DNA of 64,000 nucleotides, from the NCBI RefSeq assembly GCF_000719335.1, contig NZ_JOGB01000034.1, positions 94,433 through 158,432 on the forward strand. The letters run 5' to 3'. Shown in pieces: positions 17,045 to 27,756 of this stretch (position 1 is its first letter; each line of letters begins with the position of its first letter). The notes under the pieces are model-generated. The model did no database searches, was not told the origin of the DNA, and worked only from the letters and a program-made list of their open reading frames with translations. The stretch is from Streptomyces sp. NRRL S-87 (GTDB taxonomy: Bacteria; Actinomycetota; Actinomycetes; Streptomycetales; Streptomycetaceae). A program made the translations under genes and the position numbers.

Positions 17045-18916
17045 TCAGACCCCGCCCTGCAGACGGACGGCGGGGGCGGCGAACGCGAGGGTGGCGGCGG
17101 TGAACGCCAGCGACCGGTGGGGGCCGACGACCGATACCGCGAGCCGGCCGTCCGGGAGCGGCTCGAGGGAGACCTCGCGCCGCTCGTCGGCGAGCAGCCC
17201 GCGCACGCGCAGTCCCGCCACGCCGCCGAACACCAGCGAGAAGACAAACGTGTTGTACGGAACGTCCACGTGCTGACGGCGCCGGACGGCGTGGTGCGGG
17301 AGGCGACCCGGCCGGACGGGGAGTCCGGCGCGGTCGGTACGGATGCGGGTGGTCCCGCCGAGCGCGTCGGTGACGGAGGTGAGGTGGCCGTGCTCGTCGT
17401 AGGTGCAGCAGGTGGTCGCGCCCGCGGGGTTGGTGAGGGTCAGGCGGTTGCCGCGTTCGTCGTACGTGTGGCGCCAGGTGGTGCGGTCGGCCCTGGTCTG
17501 CAGCTCCGGCCGACCCTGGTCGTCGTACCGGGTGGTGAGTTCGGAGCCGTCGGGCCGGACCACGCCTGTCAGCCGGCCGTACTCGTCCCGGTGGAACCGG
17601 GTGGTGCGCCCGAGCGGGTCGGTGCGGGAGGCGAGCCGGTCCCGGTGGTCGTACGCGGAGCGGGTGACCGCCCCCGTCGCGCCGGTCTCGGACACGATCC
17701 GGCAGCGCCCGTCGACGGCGTAGCGGCGGACCTGGCCGGCGGCCGTGGTGGTGGTCGTGACGCGGTGGCCCGTGGCCGGGTCGGTGGGGCCGTAGGAGAT
17801 GGTCAGGGCGTAGTGACCGGCCGCGCCGCCTTCCGCCGTGCACCGGTCCTCGTCGTCGTAGGCGTAGTCGTAGCGGCTGCCGTTGGTGTCGGTCCAGGAG
17901 GTGATCCGGGCCCGGTCGTCGTACTCGAAACGCAGGGGCAGGCCGGAGGAGTTCACCACCTCGGTGAGGTGACCGTCGGTGTAGCCGTAGTCGAGGAGGC
18001 GACCGCCGCCGGCCAGGGAGAGGGCGGTGACCCGGCCCTCGGAGGTCTCCAGCAGCAGGTGGTAGCCGCCGCTGTGGCGGACGCCGGTGGGGGTGCCCGC
18101 GTGGTCGTACTCGAACTGTGCGAAGTTGCCGTTGCGGTCGGTGATCTGCTCGATCCGTCCGTCCGCGTCGAAGTGCCGGACCTGTCCCGTCTCCGGGTCG
18201 GTGAGGGTGTAGTCGCCGTCGGGGGTCCGGGCCAGGGGTCGGCGCGGGCCCCTGGCCGCGTACACCGGGAGGCCGGGGGCCGGGTGGGGGTAGGGGAGGA
18301 TCAGTCCGTCCTCGGTGGACGAGGACGACCCCTTCGGCGTCGATCTCCAGGTGCTGGTCGACGGTGCTGGCCCAGGTGGGGCCGAACCAGCGGCCGGCGC
18401 GGTAGCCGGACTCCGCGCGCCGGGTGAAGACCAGCGGCAGGGTGCCGGGCAGACGGTGTCCGCGAACGACGTCAGGGCGCCGGCCGCCTTCTCGAATGCG
18501 TCGGCGGCCTTGAACCACTTCGGCGGCTGCTTCGCGGACGCCTCCCCGAACGCCCGCGCCGACTCGCCCTTGATGGCGGAGGGGTCCAGGCCCTTGAGCC
18601 CGCTGCCCACCTGGTCGAAGTGCGTCTGGAGGCCGGACAGGCTCTTCGCCGCGCCCCGGATCGCCGACACGCTGCCGTAGACCAGCTTCTTCGGGTCGTC
18701 GGTCTCGTCGAGCTCCAACTCGGCGACGTCCGCGCCCATCTGGTTGGCCAGCGAACGGCTCTTCTCGCGCAGCCAGTCGGCCCCGCTGTCCCAACCCGCC
18801 TTCTCCACCAGGTCCGCGGACTTGTCGCCCAGCCACTCGGCGCCGTCGCCGAGGCCCTCGACCAGGTCCTCGCCCGCGTCCTCCACCACGTCGGGCACGA
18901 AATCGCGCCACCCCAT
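17045..18916 (-). pseudogene. Collapsed RHS/YD-repeat toxin gene fused to an immunity-like tail
   Basis: The first about 155 residues (GWRDFVPDVVEDAGEDLVEG to TSFADTV) are the usual N-terminus of Streptomyces RHS proteins. At about 18450 the frame jumps to LPGTLPLVFTRRAESGYRAG, which in intact relatives lies far downstream, so a large internal deletion is likely. At about 18317 one extra base restores the first frame at EDGLILPYPHPAPG, followed by YD repeats. Near 17310 the frame shifts again (SPSGRVASRTTPSGAVSTW), and at about 17250 the RHS sequence stops and joins a 70-residue tail (NTFVFSLVFGGVAGLRVRG to VRLQGGV) that resembles the end of an Imm50-like immunity protein. The toxin tip is gone. 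The continuous reading frame of 623 codons is therefore misleading. Confidence 0.75.
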
Positions 18917-19030
18917 CGGCAGCCGGCCCCTTCGTACCCGTCGCCGTCCAGCGGATCTTCACCGTATCCCGCTGCTCGCACAACCCGGCCACAGGGGTGC
19001 GCGGCTCATGCGCCCGGCGCCGGATCCGTC

Positions 19031-19064
19031 AGGGGTGGGGCCGCGGGGACGCCGCCCCACCCCT
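19031..19064 (-). terminator. Hairpin terminator of the secreted-protein gene
   Basis: AGGGGTGGGGC and GCCCCACCCCT form a perfect 11-bp stem with a 12-nt loop, 7 nt past the stop of the minus-strand gene at 19071. There is no U-tract, which is usual for actinobacterial terminators. Confidence 0.75.
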
Positions 19065-19070
19065 GGGGGG

Positions 19071-19613
19071 TCAGCTCATCAGCGGGGAGCCGTTGAGGTT
19101 CCAGGTGACGGGGCCCTTGTTGTCGCCGGCGACGTCGTACACGGCGGTGGCGTCGCCCGACCACTGCTTGCCGTGGTCGAGTGCGGTGGCCGGCGTCACG
19201 CAGCCGACCTCCGCGTTCGGGTTGCTCTCGAGGGCCTTGTTGATGTCCTCGGCGAAGTCACAGGTCTTGCTGGTGACCACGGTGTCGGCGCCGCCCGGGA
19301 AGCGGCTCTCCAGACGCACGGTCACCTTGAAGGAGGTGAACCGCTTGCTGGTGAGGTCGGACTGGCCGTCGTTGGGGCCGACCTTCCAGCGGAAGCGGAA
19401 GGAACCGCGGACCTTGTCGCCGGGGAGGGCCTCGACGCAGGTGGGGATGCCCACCCACGTCTCGGGGATGGCACCGGACATCGCGATGATCCTGCTGTTG
19501 TCCTTCGTGGTGCACGTCTCCGCGGCAGCGGCGGGCTGCGCGGTGGCCAGGATCCCGCAGAAGGAAACGGCGGTCGCGGCGAGCGCGGTGGCGCGCATGC
19601 TTGTCTGATTCAT
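19071..19613 (-). CDS. Secreted four-cysteine protein of unknown function
   Basis: 180 residues. A signal peptide is clear: MNQTSMRATALAATAVSF, then hydrophobic residues to AQPAAAA, with cleavage likely just before ETCTTKD. The mature part (about 150 aa) has four cysteines (ETC, PTC, KTC, VGC), suggesting two disulfides, and is rich in charged beta-like strands (GSFRFRWKVGPND, FKVTVRLESRFPGG). No family was recognised. ATG 19613 is chosen because GGAG lies 6 nt upstream; an ATG two codons earlier lies too close. It is a single-gene unit with a strong terminator, placed in a decaying region. Confidence 0.8.
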   Translation of the reverse strand: MNQTSMRATALAATAVSFCGILATAQPAAAAETCTTKDNSRIIAMSGAIPETWVGIPTCVEALPGDKVRGSFRFRWKVGPNDGQSDLTSKRFTSFKVTVRLESRFPGGADTVVTSKTCDFAEDINKALESNPNAEVGCVTPATALDHGKQWSGDATAVYDVAGDNKGPVTWNLNGSPLMS

Positions 19614-20394
19614 GATCATCTCCAGATTGGTGGTGGTCGACCGGAGTCGAAGAGGTGGAAGGGCGGAGCAGCGGGCGACGGCCGCAGCCTTCGGCCACCG
19701 GGCCGCCGGGTCGTTCGGCTGCCGGGCCGCCGGGCTGATCTCGCTCGGGAGGACTGGGCGCATCCGCGCCGGGAGTCCGGGACGGGCCCGACCGGTGCGG
19801 GTCCGACCCGTGCGGGTCCGTCGCCGATGAGTGGGGCCGCTCGCCCCTACGTTCACAACAGCCGGCGGGCGACGCGGAGAACGGGTCTCCGGGCCATGAC
19901 GGCATGTCACGCCTCGGGCTCGACCCTCCCGGATTTCCGGGAAGGGGGAATGGTCACGACACCCCCGAGCGAAGCCGTCTGCAAAAGACCATACACATGA
20001 TTTCCGGCTCCGTGGCCCCGGCCGTCTCCGCCCCCGGGCATTCGAAATGCGTGTGACGTAGATCGCCCCACCAGTCCGGACCAAGATCGTCTTGACTGGT
20101 CCCCGTATGTCCGGTTCGCCGGGTTCCAAAGGTGCTCTAATGGGCCAAGTCGCCGCGGGAGGTCCTGACCAGACTTCGCCGCACACGAGGAATTGCGACA
20201 GACCAAGTACCGCGCACTTCGGGGGAGTTCCGGCCGCGGCACTGGCGCATCCGGGGGGATGTCGAATCGCCGCACGCGTGCTGCGAAACCAGTGCCCAGC
20301 GGCGTCTTCGCGACGCCAGGCGACACCCTGCCCTGCCATGCTCCGGGCCGTCGGCCCGCCCATGGGAGTGCGCCCAAAAGGGGGCTGAAAAACC
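19614..20394. other. Long non-coding stretch between two secreted-protein genes
   Basis: About 780 bp with no convincing gene. The left end must hold the promoter of the gene at 19613. Around 20070-20100 an inverted repeat ACCAGTC/GACTGGT (17-nt loop) includes a TTGACT that could be a -35 box for the plus strand, but no good -10 follows at the right distance. Base composition is somewhat less GC-rich near 20000-20250 than in neighbouring genes. Confidence 0.5.
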
Positions 20395-20651
20395 ATGAAG
20401 ACCACCGGATCCCGCCTTGCCCTGGCGACGGTGTCCGCCCTTGCGGCGACCGTGCCGAGTCAAGAAAGACGCGGCTTCGGCGAAGAACCTGAATTCCGCC
20501 TACAGGGCCGACGTCTACCGCAACAGCGGCTCCAAGGACGCCGTCGACGACGTGGGCCGGGGCCGGAACCCGAACCACCCGAAGAACAACGACGCTTCCT
20601 TCGCACGGCGGGGGTCTGGCAATGTCCCCTTCCCGGACGCCGCGGTGGATT
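20395..20651 (+). pseudogene. Remnant of a small secreted-protein gene
   Basis: An ATG at 20395 starts a signal-peptide-like sequence, MKTTGSRLALATVSALAAT, but the frame then degenerates into Arg-rich sequence. From about 20458 another frame reads VKKDAASAKNLNSAYRADV and then NNDASFARRGS, with normal-looking composition. A deletion with frameshift near 20455 explains this. A strong hairpin directly follows (20652-20690), as at a true gene end, but no stop codon precedes it in the resumed frame, so the 3' end is also damaged. Product not recognised. Confidence 0.4.
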
Positions 20652-20690
20652 CCCGGCCGGGCCGTCGGTCACGACGGCGGCCCGGCCGGG
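20652..20690. terminator. Bidirectional hairpin between the remnant and the macrodomain gene
   Basis: CCCGGCCGGGCCG pairs perfectly with CGGCCCGGCCGGG, and the loop itself holds CCGTCG/CGACGG. It lies 33 bp past the macrodomain stop (minus strand) and at the end of the plus-strand remnant. Confidence 0.7.
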
Positions 20691-20722
20691 GGGTCACCCG
20701 GACCCGGACGACGCGGGGGCCG

Positions 20723-21247
20723 TCACCCGGTGTCCGAGGAGCCGATCCGTTCGGCGAACGCCTGGTACGCCTGCTCGTCGAAGAGGACGAACCTGACCTC
20801 CTCGACGTCGGTCGCGGCGCTCCGCACCGCCTCCACGGCGATGCGGGCGGCATCCGCCATCGGCCACCCGTAGGCACCGGTCGAGACGGCCGGGAAGGCG
20901 ACCGTCCGCGCTCCCAGTTCGTCGGCGACCCTCAGCGACTCGCGGTAGCAGGAGGCCAGCAGCGACGGGTCGGCTCCGGCAGCCCCGTACACCGGACCGA
21001 CCGTGTGGATGACCCAGCGGGCGGGCAGCCGGCCGGCGGTGGTGGCCACGGCCCGGCCGGTGGGCAGGCCCTTTCCGTACTGGGAGGCGCGCAGGTCGCG
21101 GCAGGCGGCCAGGATCTCGGGCCCGCCGCGGCGGTGGATCGCGCCGTCGACTCCGCCGCCGCCCAGCAGGGAGGAGTTGGCGGCGTTGACCACCGCGTCG
21201 ACGTCCTGCTCCGTGATGTCGCCCCGGACCAGCGTCAGCCTCGTCAT
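20723..21247 (-). CDS. Macrodomain protein, O-acetyl-ADP-ribose deacetylase-like
   Basis: 174 residues, a stand-alone macrodomain of the MacroD/YmdB type: LVRGDITEQDVDAVVNAANS, the Gly-rich loop LLGGGGVDGAIHR, VIHTVGPVYG and AFPAVSTGAYGWP. Such proteins bind ADP-ribose and remove it or its O-acetyl ester from substrates. It is third in a minus-strand run behind an inositol-monophosphatase-like enzyme and an FAD oxidoreductase (35-bp gap), so it may be cotranscribed with them. No sirtuin or ADP-ribosyltransferase gene is visible nearby. Confidence 0.92.
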   Translation of the reverse strand: MTRLTLVRGDITEQDVDAVVNAANSSLLGGGGVDGAIHRRGGPEILAACRDLRASQYGKGLPTGRAVATTAGRLPARWVIHTVGPVYGAAGADPSLLASCYRESLRVADELGARTVAFPAVSTGAYGWPMADAARIAVEAVRSAATDVEEVRFVLFDEQAYQAFAERIGSSDTG

Positions 21248-21282
21248 CCGTCCGTCCCCGTCGCTCGGTTCCGCCGCCGGCG

Positions 21283-22704
21283 TCACCGCCGGGTCTGCCG
21301 CAGGTGCCGCCAGACCGCCTTGGCCGCGTTGTGGCCCGACATGCCGTGCACGCCGGGGCCGGGCGGGGTCGCCGACGAGCACAGGAACACCGCCGGGTGC
21401 GGGGTGGCGTACGGCCGCAGGGACAGTCTGGGCCGCAGCAGCAGCTGGAGGCCGGAGGCCGCGCCGCAGGCGATGTCGCCGCCGACGTAGTTGGGGTTGC
21501 GGGCGGCCAGCTGCGGGGGGCCCGCGACGGCGCGGGCCAGCACCAGGTCCCGGAAGCCGGGCGCAAAGCGTTCCAGCTGCCGCTCGACGGCGTCGGTGAG
21601 GTCGCCGTCCCAGGCGTGCGGGACATGCCCGTACGCCCAGAAGACGTGCTTGCCCGCCGGTGCCCGCGACGGGTCGACGAGGCTGGGCTGGGCGGTGATC
21701 AGGAACGGCGTGGCGGGCGGTCGGCCACCGGCCGCGGCGCGCAGCGCGGTCTCGATGTCGGCGCTGGTGGGACCGATCTGCACGGTCCCGGCGCGCCGGG
21801 CCTCCTCGGCCGTCCACGGCACCGGTCCGGACAGCGCGTAGTCGATCTTGAAGGCGGCGGCTCCGTACCGGTACCCGTCGTACACCCGGCCCAGCCGGGC
21901 GATCCGGGCCAGCGCGGTGGGCGAGGTGTCGAAGACGTACGCGCGGGCCGGCGGCAGGTCGTCCAGGCGCTTCACCTCGAAGTCGGTGTGCACCTGGCCG
22001 CCGAGCTCGCGCAGGTACGCGGCGAGCGCGTCGGAGACGGACTGGGAGCCGCCGCGCGGCAGCGGCCAGCCCACGGCGTGCGCGGCGAGGGCGAAGACCA
22101 GGCCGACGGCGCCGGTGCCCGGCCCGTCCGGCGGCGCGATCACATGGGCCACCAGCCCGGAGAACAGCGCGCGCGCCCGCTCGTCCCGGAACCGCCGCAT
22201 CAGCCACGTGGCGGGCGGCAGCCCGGTCAGGCCGAAGCGGGCCAGCAGCAGCGGGTCGCGGGGCAGCGCGGTCGAGGGCAGCGACATGAAGTCCCGGACC
22301 AGGGTGTCCCACCGGCCCAGGAACGGCTGGACGAGCCGCCGGTACGCGCCCGCGTCGCACGCGCCGAAGGACGCGGCGGTCTCGGCGACGGAGCGGGAGA
22401 GCACCGCCGCGGACCCGTCGTCGAAGGGGTGCGCCATCGGCAGCGGGGCGTGCAGCCACTCCAGCCCGTACCGGTCCAGCGGCATGGTCGAGAACACCGG
22501 CGAGCCGGCCCCGAGCGGGTGCACGGCCGAGCACGGGTCGTGCCGGAAGCCGGGCAGGGTCAGCTCCTCGGTCCGGGCTCCGCCGCCCACGGTCGGCGCC
22601 GCCTCGAACAGGGCGGTGGAGAAGCCCCGGCGGGCCAGTTCGACCGCGGCCGTCAGCCCGTTGGGCCCCGCCCCCACGACGACCGCATCGAGAATCGACG
22701 GCAC
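21283..22704 (-). CDS. FAD-dependent oxidoreductase of the phytoene-desaturase/amine-oxidase type
   Basis: 473 residues. FAD-binding motif [20 protein letters not shown] at the N-terminus and C-terminal motif [18 protein letters not shown], both typical of the phytoene-dehydrogenase-related family (COG1233). It probably oxidises or isomerises a hydrophobic substrate, but these proteins in Streptomyces mostly have no known role. GTG start with AGGAG at 5 nt. It has no carotenoid genes around it, which argues against a crt pathway. It is probably in one transcript with the macrodomain gene downstream. Confidence 0.88.
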   Translation of the reverse strand: MPSILDAVVVGAGPNGLTAAVELARRGFSTALFEAAPTVGGGARTEELTLPGFRHDPCSAVHPLGAGSPVFSTMPLDRYGLEWLHAPLPMAHPFDDGSAAVLSRSVAETAASFGACDAGAYRRLVQPFLGRWDTLVRDFMSLPSTALPRDPLLLARFGLTGLPPATWLMRRFRDERARALFSGLVAHVIAPPDGPGTGAVGLVFALAAHAVGWPLPRGGSQSVSDALAAYLRELGGQVHTDFEVKRLDDLPPARAYVFDTSPTALARIARLGRVYDGYRYGAAAFKIDYALSGPVPWTAEEARRAGTVQIGPTSADIETALRAAAGGRPPATPFLITAQPSLVDPSRAPAGKHVFWAYGHVPHAWDGDLTDAVERQLERFAPGFRDLVLARAVAGPPQLAARNPNYVGGDIACGAASGLQLLLRPRLSLRPYATPHPAVFLCSSATPPGPGVHGMSGHNAAKAVWRHLRQTRR

Positions 22705-22865
22705 CTCGGCTCCTCACGTCGCGACGGCAGTGTCCCTGTCCGTCAAGGATATTCGGACGGACGGCGGCACCCGGTGCGGGATCCGGCCGGGCGTCGGGAT
22801 CCCGCGGACCGCGGCCCCCGGTGCCGGGCGGCGCGACTCCGGCCCCCGCGCGCGGCGAGCCGGGA

Positions 22866-23693
22866 TCAGGCGGTCCCGGCCAGCAGGTCGCGGACCCGCA
22901 CGGCGGTGGCCTCGTCGCGCGCGATCGCGAACGGCAGGGCGTTGTCCCGGTCCACCCGGAAGGGCTCCCCCGCGACCGTGTACTGCGCCCCGCCGGCCTC
23001 CGCCACCAGCAGCAACCCGGCCGCGTGGTCCCAGGCGGACGGCCAGCTGAAGGCGAGGGCGTCGATCTCGCCCCGGGCCACGCGCAGGTACTCGAGGCCC
23101 GCGGAGCCGCAGGGGCGGGCACGCACCCCGGGCACGTCGAGCCGGGCGAGGACGGCCTTGTCCTCGGGGCTGGTGTAGTCGGGGTGGGCGGTGGCCACCC
23201 GCAGGTCGGCGCCCGGCTCGGGCGAACCGGGGCGCAGGCGCCGCCCGTTGAGGTACGCGCCGCCGCCCCGGACCGCCGTGGCCAGCTCGTCGAGCTCGGG
23301 GGCGTACGTCCACGAGGCGAGGATCTCGCCGCGCACGGCCAGCGCCACCAGCGTGCAGAAGTGCGGGTCGCCGTGGACGAACTGGCGGGTGCCGTCGACC
23401 GGGTCCACGATCCACACCGGGGCGTCGCCGCGCAGCGCCGCGTACACGCCCGGGTCCGCGTGCACGGCCTCCTCGCCGACCACGACGGAGCCGGGCAGCA
23501 GCTTGGTCAGCGACGCGGTCAGGTGCTCCTCGGCGAGCCGGTCCGCGACCGTGACCAGGTCGTGCGGGCCGCTCTTGGCCTCCACCTCGTCGTCGGCCAG
23601 CTGCCGGAAACGGGGCGTGATCTCGGCGGCGGCGGCCTCGCGCACGGCCTCCTCGACGGCGGCCAGGTCATGGGTCAGGAACTCATCGATCAT
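22866..23693 (-). CDS. Inositol-monophosphatase-family phosphatase
   Basis: 275 residues. Metal-binding motifs of the family are present: GEEAV, then IVDPVDGTRQFVHG, and the C-terminal WPSAWDHAAGLLLVAEAGG. Family members hydrolyse inositol-1-phosphate, fructose-1,6-bisphosphate, histidinol-phosphate or 3'-phosphoadenosine phosphates; the substrate is not clear here. The ATG is preceded almost directly by GGAGG (very short spacing), so the exact start is slightly uncertain. About 160 bp separate it from the FAD oxidoreductase downstream. Confidence 0.88.
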   Translation of the reverse strand: MIDEFLTHDLAAVEEAVREAAAAEITPRFRQLADDEVEAKSGPHDLVTVADRLAEEHLTASLTKLLPGSVVVGEEAVHADPGVYAALRGDAPVWIVDPVDGTRQFVHGDPHFCTLVALAVRGEILASWTYAPELDELATAVRGGGAYLNGRRLRPGSPEPGADLRVATAHPDYTSPEDKAVLARLDVPGVRARPCGSAGLEYLRVARGEIDALAFSWPSAWDHAAGLLLVAEAGGAQYTVAGEPFRVDRDNALPFAIARDEATAVRVRDLLAGTA

Positions 23694-23790
23694 GCCTCCA
23701 GCAAAGCACGCCGCGCCGACAACCCCTACCCGCCCGCATGGACGCGGGGTGAAGTCCCCGCGCCGGACGCCCGCTCAGTGCGGGGCCGGC

Positions 23791-25298
<1,508 letters not shown>

Positions 25299-25302
<4 letters not shown>

Positions 25303-26300
25303 GAGTTGACCGCCGGGATGATCTGCTCGCCGTAGGCGTCGATGGTGGCCTCCTTCGCGTCGTGCATGTCGTAGACGGCGAACTGGTGGACGCCGAGGGC
25401 CTTGAGGGCGCGGAGCTTCTCGATGTGCGCCTCGGCCGGTCCGAGGAGGCAGAACCGGTCGACGATCTCGTCGGGGACGAAGTCGGTCGAGGGGTTGCCG
25501 GCGCGCCCGTGGTGGCTGTAGTCGTAGCCCTCGCGGGCCTTGATGTAGTCGGTCAGGGCCTCGGGGACCATGCCGGAGTGCTCCCCGTACCGGGTGACGA
25601 GGTCGGCGACGTGGTTGCCGACCATGCCGCCGAACCAGCGGCACTGGTCGCGGGCGTGGGCGAGGTCGTCGCCGACGTACGCGGGGGCGGCCACGCAGAT
25701 GGTGACGGCGTCGGGGTCGCGGCCGGCCCGGGCGGCGGCGTCGCGGACGGCGTGCACCATCCACTCGGTGAGGTAGGGGTCGGCGAGCTGGAGGATGAAC
25801 CCGTCGGCCTTCTCGCCGGCGAGGGCGAGGGCCTTGGGGCCGTACGCGGCCATCCAGACGGGCAGCCTGCCCTCGCGGACCCACGGGATGCGGACCGGGT
25901 TGCCGTCGACGAGGGCCTCGCGGCCCTCGGCGAGGTCGCGGATCACCTCGATGGCCTCGCCCAGCCGGGCCAGGGTGTTGGGCCTGCGGCCGGCCACCCG
26001 CATGGCGGAGTCGCCGCGGCCGATGCCGCACACGGTGCGGTTGCCGTACATGTCGTTCAGGGTGGCGAAGGTGGAGGCGGTCACCTCCCAGGTCCGGGTG
26101 CCCGGGTTGGTGACCATGGGTCCGACGTGCAGCTTCTGGGTGTTGGCGAGGATCTGGCTGTAGATGACGAACGGCTCCTGCCACAGCACGGCCGAGTCGA
26201 AGGTCCAGCCGTAGCGGAAGCCGTTGCGTTCGGCGCGGCGCATCAGGCTCACGACCGACGAGGCGGGCGGGTCAGTCTGCAGGACGAGTCCGAAGTCCAC
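25299..26300 (-). CDS. LLM-class flavin/F420-dependent oxidoreductase
   Basis: 333 residues of the luciferase-like monooxygenase fold, matching the TIGR03842-like actinobacterial group: MDFGLVLQTDPPASSVV, YGWTFDSAVLWQEPF, GPMVTNPGTRTWEV, GIGRGDSAMRVAGRRP and PVWMAAYGPKALALAGEKAD. The GTG start has AGGAG 7 nt upstream. It lies between dihydropyrimidinase and the permease in one operon. It may carry out the redox step of ring catabolism; RutA of the Rut pyrimidine pathway is also an LLM enzyme. Whether it uses F420 or FMN cannot be told from sequence alone. Confidence 0.88.
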
Positions 26301-26332
26301 GGGGGATCTCCTGGTTCGCGAAGCTGTGGTGT

Positions 26333-27736
26333 CTACAGGTACTGGCAGGTGGCGCGGGGGACGAAGACGCCGTGTCCGGCACGGCCGGTGTACTCGCCCG
26401 CGTCGATGACGACCTCGCCCCGCGAGAGGACGGTCTCGACCCGGCCGGTGACGCGTCTGCCCTCGTACGCCGAGTAGTCCACGTTCATGTGGTGGGTCGA
26501 CGCGGAGAGGACCTGCTCGGCCTGCGGGTCGTAGACGACGACGTCCGCGTCCGAGCCGGGGGCGATGGTGCCCTTCTGCGGGTAGAGGCCGAACATCCGC
26601 GCCGGGGTGGCACAGGCGATCTCGATCCAGCGGCGGCGGCTGATGTGCCCGTCGACCACGGCCTGGTGGAGCAGGTCCATGCGGTTCTCCACGCCCGGCA
26701 GGCCGTTGGGGATCTTGGAGAAGTCACCGCGGCCCAGCTCCTTCTGGCCCTTGAAGCAGAAGGGGCAGTGGTCGGTGGAGACGACCTGGAGGTCGTTGGT
26801 GCGCAGACCCCGCCAGAGGGCGGCCTGGTGCTCGCGCGGGCGCAGCGGCGTGCTGCACACGTACTTGGCGCCCTCGAAGCCGGGTTCGGCGAGGTTGTCG
26901 GTGGACAGGAACAGGTACTGCGGGCAGGTCTCGCCGAAGACGGGCAGGCCCTTGTCGCGGGCGGCGGCCAGTTCGGCCACGGCCTCCTCGGCCGAGACGT
27001 GGACCACGTACAGCGGCGCGCCGGCGACGCGCGAGAGCTGGATGGCCCGGTGGGTGGCCTCGGCCTCCAGCAGGGCCTTGCGGACCTCGCCGTGGTAGCG
27101 GGGGTCGGTCTCGCCGCGGGCCAGGGCCTGTTCGACGAGGACGTCGATGGCGATGCCGTTCTCGGCGTGCATCATGATCAGCCCGCCGTTGGCGGCCCCG
27201 CGCTGCATGGCCCGCAGGATCTGCCCGTCGTCGCTGTAGAAGACGCCGGGGTAGGCCATGAAGAGCTTGAAGGAGGTGATGCCCTCCTCGACGAGGAGGT
27301 CCATCTCCTTGAGGGTGCCGTCGTTGACGTCGGAGAGGATCATGTGGAACGCGTAGTCGACGGCGCACTTGCCGTCGGCCTTCGCGTACCAGGCGTCGAG
27401 CCCCTCGCGCAGCGCGCGGCCGGTGCTCTGCACGGCGAAGTCGACGATGGTGGTGGTGCCGCCCCAGGCGGCGGCCCGGGTGCCGGTCTCGAAGGTGTCG
27501 GAGGCGGAGGTGCCGCCGAACGGCAGCTCCATGTGGGTGTGGGCGTCGACCCCGCCCGGGATGACGTACTTGCCGGTGGCGTCGATGGTGCGGTCGGCCG
27601 TCCAGGCTCCGGCCGCGGCCGAGCCGTGTGCGGCCAGGGCGGCGATCCGGCCGTCCTCGACGAGGACGTCGGCGTGGACCTCGTCCGCGGCGGTGACGAC
27701 CAGGCCGCCGCGGATCAGGGTGCGGTTGCTGCTCAA
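26333..27736 (-). CDS. hydA: Dihydropyrimidinase (D-hydantoinase)
   Basis: 467 residues. Binuclear-metal amidohydrolase motifs: DAHTHMELPFGG, the carboxylated lysine in SFKLFMAYPG, MMHAENG, VVHVSAEEAV and STDHCPFCFKGQKE. It opens dihydrouracil, dihydrothymine or 5-substituted hydantoins to N-carbamoyl amino acids, the substrate of the ureidopropionase encoded first in the operon. The TTG start is chosen because GGAGGAG lies 6 nt upstream and the protein then begins at the usual position (SSNRTLIRGGLVV). Confidence 0.95.
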   Translation of the reverse strand: MSSNRTLIRGGLVVTAADEVHADVLVEDGRIAALAAHGSAAAGAWTADRTIDATGKYVIPGGVDAHTHMELPFGGTSASDTFETGTRAAAWGGTTTIVDFAVQSTGRALREGLDAWYAKADGKCAVDYAFHMILSDVNDGTLKEMDLLVEEGITSFKLFMAYPGVFYSDDGQILRAMQRGAANGGLIMMHAENGIAIDVLVEQALARGETDPRYHGEVRKALLEAEATHRAIQLSRVAGAPLYVVHVSAEEAVAELAAARDKGLPVFGETCPQYLFLSTDNLAEPGFEGAKYVCSTPLRPREHQAALWRGLRTNDLQVVSTDHCPFCFKGQKELGRGDFSKIPNGLPGVENRMDLLHQAVVDGHISRRRWIEIACATPARMFGLYPQKGTIAPGSDADVVVYDPQAEQVLSASTHHMNVDYSAYEGRRVTGRVETVLSRGEVVIDAGEYTGRAGHGVFVPRATCQYL

Positions 27737-27756
27737 CGGGGTCTCCTCCCGATGGG

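Noticed and set aside
19614..20405. N-terminal extension of the secreted protein to about 20405
   Set aside because: The signal peptide and ribosome site fix the start at 19613; the extension is Arg/Pro-rich and non-protein-like.
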